18,390 nucleotides of DNA. It comes from Alphaproteobacteria bacterium. GTDB taxonomy: Bacteria > Pseudomonadota > Alphaproteobacteria > GCA-2731375. Made by a program: the position numbers and the translations under genes. Below, piece after piece: positions 14,180 through 18,390 of this stretch. The stretch lies in contig JASLMY010000084.1 in the NCBI GenBank assembly GCA_030746295.1, positions 1 to 18,390 of the forward strand. The letters run 5' to 3'. Position 1 is the first letter of the stretch. Each line of letters opens with the position of its first letter. Below the pieces are notes generated by a model, which was given only the letters and a program-made list of their open reading frames with translations, was not told the DNA's origin and made no database searches.

Positions 14180-14273
14180 CCTGCCGGCAAGGGTCCGCAT
14201 TCGGTTGCGTCTGGACGAGCCCGAGGCCTAGCCTGAACGGCATCGGACAACGAAACTCGAAAAAGGAAAGGGC

Positions 14274-15071
14274 ATGATCGACTATAGCTCTTACGAGGAC
14301 CTGTTGATCGAGAACGACAACGGTGTCATGACGATCACCCTCAATTCGCCGGACAACCTGAACGCCTTCACGCCAGGCATGCATCTCGCCATGTCGCGGA
14401 TCTGGGACGACGTTCACGACGACCCTGAAGTCGACGTCATCGTCCTAACCGGTGCCGGGCGGGCCTTCTCGGCCGGCGGCAACGTCGTCGCCATGCAAGA
14501 GAAGATCGACGACCCGGCGCTCTTCGACGAGATCGTGCCGGAGGCCAAGCGCATCGTCTTTCGCATGCTGGAATGCGACAAGCCGATCATCGCCCGCCTC
14601 AATGGCCATGCCGTCGGCCTCGGCGCCACCGTGGCCTTGTTCTGCGACGTCATCATCGCCGCCGAGCACGCCAAGATTGGCGATCCGCACGTCAACGCCG
14701 GACTGGTCGCCGGCGACGGCGGGGCCGTCATTTGGCCACAGTTGGTCGGCTTCGCCCGGGCCAAGGAGTACCTCATGACCGGCGATCTGATGAGCGCCAC
14801 CGAGGCCGAGCGCATCGGCCTGATCAACCATGTCGTCGCCGCCGACGAGCTGGACGACAAGGTCTACGGCCTCGCCCGTCGCCTCGCGGCGGGGGCCTCG
14901 AAGTCAATCCGCTGGACCAAGCAGGTGATCAACATCCCGTTACGCCAACTAGCCCATTCGATGATGGATTTGAGCCTCAGCGTCGAGACCCAGTCCAACC
15001 TCACCGCCGATCACCAGGAAGCGGTGACCGCCTTCTCCAACAAGCGCAAGCCGAGCTTCACCGGGGATTGA
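14274..15071 (+). CDS. Enoyl-CoA hydratase/isomerase (crotonase) family protein
   Basis: 265 aa from ATG 14274 with AAGGAAAGG just upstream. Crotonase features are GAGRAFSAGGNV (oxyanion hole, about 60-71), ARLNGHAVGLGATVALFCDVIIA and the C-terminal KQVINIPLRQ helix. The two glutamates of mitochondrial hydratase (Glu144 and Glu164) align with Thr119 and His139. An Asp (D148) sits in GLVAGDGGAV where several non-hydratase crotonases hold a catalytic acid. The protein should bind an acyl-CoA but may be an isomerase, hydrolase or special hydratase. Its upstream gap with a hairpin suggests its own transcription unit. Confidence 0.88.
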   Translation: MIDYSSYEDLLIENDNGVMTITLNSPDNLNAFTPGMHLAMSRIWDDVHDDPEVDVIVLTGAGRAFSAGGNVVAMQEKIDDPALFDEIVPEAKRIVFRMLECDKPIIARLNGHAVGLGATVALFCDVIIAAEHAKIGDPHVNAGLVAGDGGAVIWPQLVGFARAKEYLMTGDLMSATEAERIGLINHVVAADELDDKVYGLARRLAAGASKSIRWTKQVINIPLRQLAHSMMDLSLSVETQSNLTADHQEAVTAFSNKRKPSFTGD

Positions 15072-15214
15072 GCCGCCGCGTCCTGGAACGTTGGCGACCA
15101 GGGTACTGCGCCGATCCGGGGGAGGATCGTCATTGGGCAGGTCATGGAGGACAAACTCGGGCGTATCCGCTCGGGCGTGAAGACCGGTCAGACTGCGGCA
15201 GCCCGCGTCGCCCG

Positions 15215-15610
15215 TCAGGAGATGTCGTCTTCGACGAGCTGTGCCGTGGCGGACCGCGCGTGACCGACGAGGATTCGCAAGAGCTTGGCGATGAAAGGGT
15301 CGGCCTCGGCGATCTTCTTTCGGAATGTGTCGCCCCTGATCGTGATCGCCACCGTCCAGTCCACGGCCCTCACGGTGGCCATATGGGGCGCATCGTCGAT
15401 CAACGCCATCTCGCCGAAAATGGCTCCTTTGCCGAGTGTGCCGAGCACTGTTTCACCCTCGCCCACCTTCTTCACGACCTCGACGGAGCCGGCTGCAATG
15501 ACATAGGCGCAGTATCCGTCACTGCCCTCGCGGAGGATCGTTTCACCGGGCGCGAAGACATAGCGATCCAGGAATTCGGACTCGTGTCCTTGTTTCAGGG
15601 TCTTGCTCAT
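15215..15610 (-). CDS. Small cyclic-nucleotide-binding-domain (cNMP fold) protein
   Basis: 131 aa from ATG 15610 (TTG 15616 adds two residues). It is a single cNMP beta-roll: FAPGETILREGSDGYCAYVIAAG, GTLGKGAIFGEMALIDDAPHMATV, then a terminal helix. It has no DNA-binding helix-turn-helix, so it is not a CRP-type activator. The phosphate-binding cassette keeps F65-G-E67-M-A-L but the key Arg of PRxAT is His76, so cAMP or cGMP binding by the usual contact is doubtful. Such one-domain proteins may act as partners of transporters or kinases. It points away from the FecR gene and converges with the hydratase gene across 143 nt without a clear terminator. Confidence 0.85.
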   Translation of the reverse strand: MSKTLKQGHESEFLDRYVFAPGETILREGSDGYCAYVIAAGSVEVVKKVGEGETVLGTLGKGAIFGEMALIDDAPHMATVRAVDWTVAITIRGDTFRKKIAEADPFIAKLLRILVGHARSATAQLVEDDIS

Positions 15611-15689
15611 TCGCAACCCCTATGGCCCGGCTGTCGAGACGGCCATCGGCAGTGCTCTGATCATCGCCCTACAATCGTTTCTCGTCATT

Positions 15690-15713
15690 AAGAACGGGTT
15701 AATTCTCGTTCTT
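15690..15713. promoter_or_regulatory. AT-rich dyad in the divergent cNMP/FecR intergenic region
   Basis: AAGAACG (15690-15696) and CGTTCTT (15707-15713) are exact inverted copies around GGTTAATTCT. The 255-base gap between the diverging genes is notably more AT-rich than the coding sequence and likely holds both promoters. The dyad may be an operator; no family can be assigned. Confidence 0.4.
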
Positions 15714-15865
15714 CTGCTATCAGGGAATGGGTTCCGGCAGACAGACCCAGGGCGCAATCTGGTTCGGTTCGAGCTGAAATCCGTGGCGATGCGGGCCGTC
15801 GTTACCAAGCGTTAATGCCGGCTTCTTATTCTCGCCGGGGAACGAACCCTAATTTCCGGGACGCC

Positions 15866-16510
15866 ATGACGACCTTGGGTAACGACCGCGGCCCCATTGC
15901 GGGCCTGATTCCCGGCGCGCTCCGGCTCGCCGCCGGTGTCCTCGCAGCTCTTCAGATCGGCTTGGCCCCGGCCCAAGCCGAAACGAACATCGGGATCGCC
16001 GAGAAGGTCGTCCGAAATGTCTATGGCGACAACCTGCTCCAGCGCATGCAGGCGGGCACAAGCCTGGTCGCAAACCAGCGCGTTCGCACCGGCGAGCAAA
16101 GCGCCGCCGGTCTCGTCTTCCTCGATGACACACGCCTCTCGATCGGACCGGCCTCGGAGGTTCGGCTCGACGAGTTCGTCTATAGCCGCCAACGGAGCGC
16201 CGCCAAAGGGACCTTGAACGTCGTCAAAGGCTTGCTTCGCTTCGCCTCCAGCAAGGGTCGCGTCGACATTCGCCTGAAGACGAAGATCGCGACGATCGGC
16301 GTGCGCGGGACCGTCTTCGACGTATTGGCCAACACCCGCGAGACCGAGGTCGCCGTGCATCAGGGCGCGGTGGAGGTGGAAAGCGGCTCGGGCTCGCGGC
16401 TCGTCCGGGCCGGCGAGGTGCTCCGCATCAGCGCCGATGGCCGGCCGCAATACGGCATCTGGATCCGGAAAACCTGCTTCTGCTCGAACTCAGCCAAGGG
16501 CCGGTACTGA
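15866..16510 (+). CDS. Exported FecR-domain protein (frame breaks before a cyclophilin domain)
   Basis: 214 aa from ATG 15866 (ATG 15815 is an alternative). Residues 1-38 form a signal peptide ending LAPAQA. A FecR-type beta domain follows: IGIAEKVVRNVYGDN, NQRVRTGEQSAAGLVFLDDTRLSIGPASEVRLDEFVY, KTKIATIGVRGTVFDV and VHQGAVEVESGSGSRLVRAGEVLRIS. It has no membrane or anti-sigma domain, so it is a periplasmic FecR-fold protein rather than a classic FecR regulator. The last residues (WIRKTCFCSNSAKGRY) look like out-of-frame reading. The -1 frame over the same bases gives LDPENLLLLELSQGPVLIEM and runs into the cyclophilin at 16516. The original gene was probably one FecR-cyclophilin fusion of about 353 aa. 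Confidence 0.82.
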   Translation: MTTLGNDRGPIAGLIPGALRLAAGVLAALQIGLAPAQAETNIGIAEKVVRNVYGDNLLQRMQAGTSLVANQRVRTGEQSAAGLVFLDDTRLSIGPASEVRLDEFVYSRQRSAAKGTLNVVKGLLRFASSKGRVDIRLKTKIATIGVRGTVFDVLANTRETEVAVHQGAVEVESGSGSRLVRAGEVLRISADGRPQYGIWIRKTCFCSNSAKGRY

Positions 16511-16515
16511 TCGAA

Positions 16516-16926
16516 ATGCGCCCCGACCTCGCCCCGCGGCACGTTGCGAGGCTGCGCGAACTGGTACGTCGAGGCTTCTACGACGGCCTCGCCTTCCACA
16601 ACGTCGTGCATGACTTCGTCGCCGAGACCGGCGAAGCGAAGGGGCCCGACCGAGCCGGCAGCGATGAGAGAATACCGGCGGAGTTCACGACCACCGAATT
16701 CGATCGCGGCAGCGTCGGCATGATGCGCGATCGGAACGATCCGGACAGCGCCATCAGCCGATTCTTCATCCTTTACCAGCCGGCACCGCATCTCAAAGGC
16801 CGATATACCTACTGGGGCCGGGTCGTGCACGGCATGCGATATCTCGATCGGTTACAACCGGGAAACCCGCCGAAACGGCCCGACCGGATCGTCCGAATCC
16901 GCGTGCTGGCCGACATCCTCGGCTGA
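16516..16926 (+). CDS. Cyclophilin-type peptidyl-prolyl isomerase domain (3' part of a split gene?)
   Basis: 136 aa if started at ATG 16516, but the domain clearly begins earlier: the frame is open from 16186 and encodes LLLLELSQGPVLIEMRPDLA from about 16474, the usual first strand of cyclophilin. No start codon or ribosome site lies before that strand in this frame, which points to an indel or frameshift rather than a separate gene. Cyclophilin features are RRGFYDGLAFHNVVHDFVAETG, then SVGMMRDRNDPDSAISRFFI and YWGRVVHGMRYLDRL. The canonical NSxxSQFFI is altered to DSAISRFFI, so activity is uncertain. With the FecR signal peptide it would be periplasmic; alone it would be cytoplasmic and lack one strand. 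Confidence 0.75.
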   Translation: MRPDLAPRHVARLRELVRRGFYDGLAFHNVVHDFVAETGEAKGPDRAGSDERIPAEFTTTEFDRGSVGMMRDRNDPDSAISRFFILYQPAPHLKGRYTYWGRVVHGMRYLDRLQPGNPPKRPDRIVRIRVLADILG

Positions 16927-17086
16927 CGCCGGGCGGCGTCTTAAGGGCGGATAGGACCGCACGCCAGCGCCTGCACGAGAGACCTAGCGCGCGAGAAGGC
17001 TCTGGCATCGTCGGTCTGTCCCGCATTATTCTGAACCGTCCATCTCGTTGATCTGTCTTAATCGCGCCCTAAAGACGCCTCGATTC

Positions 17087-18286
17087 ATGTCGACCGGTCC
17101 GATCTCGCTTCTGGCGGAGCGCGACTTTCGCCGCCTCTGGGGCGCCGGCGCCTGCGGCAACACCGTCCGCTGGCTGGAGATCCTGGCGGTCGGCGTCTTC
17201 GTGTTCGAGAGCACGGGCTCGGCCTTCCTGGTCGCGCTCATGACAATGCTGCGGGCGCTGCCGATCCTGCTCTTCGGCACGGTCATGGGCACGCTGGCGG
17301 CGCGCCTAGACCGCAAACGCCTCTTCGCCGGCAGCCTTGCCGTAGCCGCCCTGATCTCGGCCGGCCTTGCCGGCCTCGCCTGGAGCGGCGAAATCACGCT
17401 ATGGCAGATCGGCGTCGGCACCTTCCTGCACGGCGTCGTCTGGTCGACCGAGCATACGGTCCGACGCCCCATGCTCGGCGAAATCGCCGGCATCGAGCGC
17501 CTGGGCTCCGCCATGGGCCTGGATTCCGCCACCTCCAACGCGACCCGGGTCGTCGGACCACTGGCCGGCGGCTTGCTGTTCGAGGCTATCGGCCTCGACG
17601 GCGCCTACCTGCTGAGCGCCGGGTTGTCGACATTTGGCCTGATCCTCGCGCTCGGAATCATGCTGCCCCGGGGCGAGCGCCGACCGCGGTCGGAGAACGT
17701 CCTCGCCACCCTCCTCGAAGGGCTGAGCTATGTCCGCTCCGAGCGCGCCATCCTCTCGGTGCTGTTGGTCACCGCCATCGTCAACCTTTTCGGCTTTCCC
17801 TACCTCTCCATGGTCGCGGTGATCGGCCGCGAAGTGCTGCAAATCAGCGCCTTCCCAATCGGTGTACTGATGGCCTCTCAGGCCCTGGGGGCGCTATTCG
17901 GCTCGCTATTGATCGCGGCACTGGTGCGGCCACGGCATTACAACAGGCTCTACCTTCTGGGTTCTCTCTTCTTCGTTGTCAGCGTCGAGGTCTTCGCTTG
18001 GTCCGGCGATTTCTCGCTCTCTAATCTGGTGCTGTTCCTGGGCGGATTCGGTGCCGCCGGCTTCGGCTCGATGCAGTCGACGCTAATCCTCGCCCGAGCC
18101 TCGACCGAGATGCGGAGCCGGGCCATGGGCACGCTCACGGTCGCCATCGGCTTCGGGCCCCTCGGTATGCTGCATGTCGGGTTGCTGGCGGATTGGCTAG
18201 GGGCGCCCTCGGCGCTAGCGGTCATGGCGGCGGAAGGCTTGACCGCGCTCTTGCTCGTGATCCTCTACCGGCGCCGTCGCGCCTGA
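17087..18286 (+). CDS. MFS transporter (EntS/MFS_3-like exporter)
   Basis: 399 aa from ATG 17087; an in-frame TTG at 17048 would add 13 residues with no better ribosome site. It has two halves of about six hydrophobic segments each. The loop between the second and third helices reads GTVMGTLAARLDRKRL, the major facilitator signature region, and a related segment (ALVRPRHYNRLYLLG) occurs in the second half. The N-terminus LLAERDFRRLWGAGACGNTVRWLE is typical of the MFS_3/enterobactin-exporter-like group, which pump out siderophores or drugs. The cargo is unknown. It stands alone, 160 nt after the cyclophilin frame, and is tail-to-tail with whatever lies at the window end. Confidence 0.9.
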   Translation: MSTGPISLLAERDFRRLWGAGACGNTVRWLEILAVGVFVFESTGSAFLVALMTMLRALPILLFGTVMGTLAARLDRKRLFAGSLAVAALISAGLAGLAWSGEITLWQIGVGTFLHGVVWSTEHTVRRPMLGEIAGIERLGSAMGLDSATSNATRVVGPLAGGLLFEAIGLDGAYLLSAGLSTFGLILALGIMLPRGERRPRSENVLATLLEGLSYVRSERAILSVLLVTAIVNLFGFPYLSMVAVIGREVLQISAFPIGVLMASQALGALFGSLLIAALVRPRHYNRLYLLGSLFFVVSVEVFAWSGDFSLSNLVLFLGGFGAAGFGSMQSTLILARASTEMRSRAMGTLTVAIGFGPLGMLHVGLLADWLGAPSALAVMAAEGLTALLLVILYRRRRA

Positions 18287-18288
18287 GC

Positions 18289-18390
18289 TCAGGTCACTGT
18301 CCGTCGGCGGTGAAAACGGGCCTGATCCCAACTGCTGCTGGCCATGATCTCGGCCAGCACCTCGACCGCGTCCCAGACGTCGACGAAGCG
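18289..18390 (-). CDS. Possible C-terminal end of a minus-strand gene (partial)
   Basis: The minus strand is open from the window end to a TGA at 18289-18291, three bases beyond the MFS stop, and would encode a tail beginning RFVDVWDAVEVLAEIMASSS. Another minus frame is also open over this short GC-rich stretch, so the case rests on the plausible composition and tail-to-tail position. Product not recognised. Confidence 0.3.
   Translation of the reverse strand, partial: RFVDVWDAVEVLAEIMASSSWDQARFHRRRTVT

Noticed and set aside
13258..14250. Minus-strand open frame of 330 codons opposite the glyoxalase-II-like gene
   Set aside because: Shadow of the plus-strand gene, which has the complete zinc-binding motif set.
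14573..15691. Plus-strand open frame of 372 codons from inside the hydratase gene across the cNMP gene
   Set aside because: Arg/Pro-rich out-of-frame reading that crosses two real genes on opposite strands; no domain.
16470..16500. Programmed -1 frameshift between FecR and cyclophilin frames
   Set aside because: No X-XXY-YYZ heptamer in the right phase and no clear downstream pseudoknot; an indel explains the break more simply.

Overview
The window is GC-rich with strong third-position GC. Its gene content (threonine aldolase, a FAD-linked oxidase, RidA/Nudix/HAD enzymes, a FecR-domain protein) suggests an alphaproteobacterium, perhaps of Rhodospirillales type. This placement is inference from style and protein families; there is no rRNA or tRNA here to anchor it.

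Layout. (1) 2-403: C-terminal end of a multicopper oxidase cut by the window edge, followed by a GC-rich hairpin repeat (490-613). (2) 684-5811, minus strand: a four-gene catabolic operon read from 5811 downwards: AGPS/D-lactate-dehydrogenase-type FAD oxidase, D-2-hydroxyacid dehydrogenase, metal-dependent amidohydrolase, threonine aldolase. (3) 5967-7231, plus: Nudix hydrolase and a Rid-family protein, ending at a 12-bp GC hairpin. (4) 7299-9188, minus: two paralogous exported Cys-rich proteins built from GCNPCAAK-type repeats. The longer one carries a C-terminal cytochrome P460 domain with a c-type haem motif. Each gene has its own upstream region with the same 26-bp motif. (5) 9388-12102, plus, diverging from region 4: an exported FGE/SUMF1-fold protein, a His-rich protein of unknown function, MsrB and a HAD hydrolase, joined by two ATGA overlaps. 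(6) 12164-15071, plus: a trypsin/PDZ protein that has lost its catalytic His and Ser, a glyoxalase-II-like metallo-beta-lactamase, and an enoyl-CoA hydratase/isomerase family member. (7) 15215-18286: a small cyclic-nucleotide-binding-fold protein (minus), an exported FecR-domain protein whose frame breaks just before a cyclophilin domain, and an MFS exporter.

The most interesting part is 7299-11021. Two exported peptides share a conserved N-terminal leader-like half and a repetitive Cys-rich half, share a promoter motif, and sit head-to-head with an exported FGE-fold protein that has its only two cysteines in a CGIC motif, followed by a His-cluster protein. I propose, as inference only, a periplasmic thiol/metal or modified-peptide system in which the CNPC repeats bind metal (copper is a candidate) or are modified by the FGE-fold protein. 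Several other proteins in the window keep a fold but lack standard catalytic residues (PDZ protease, Rid protein, cNMP domain, hydratase, amidohydrolase).
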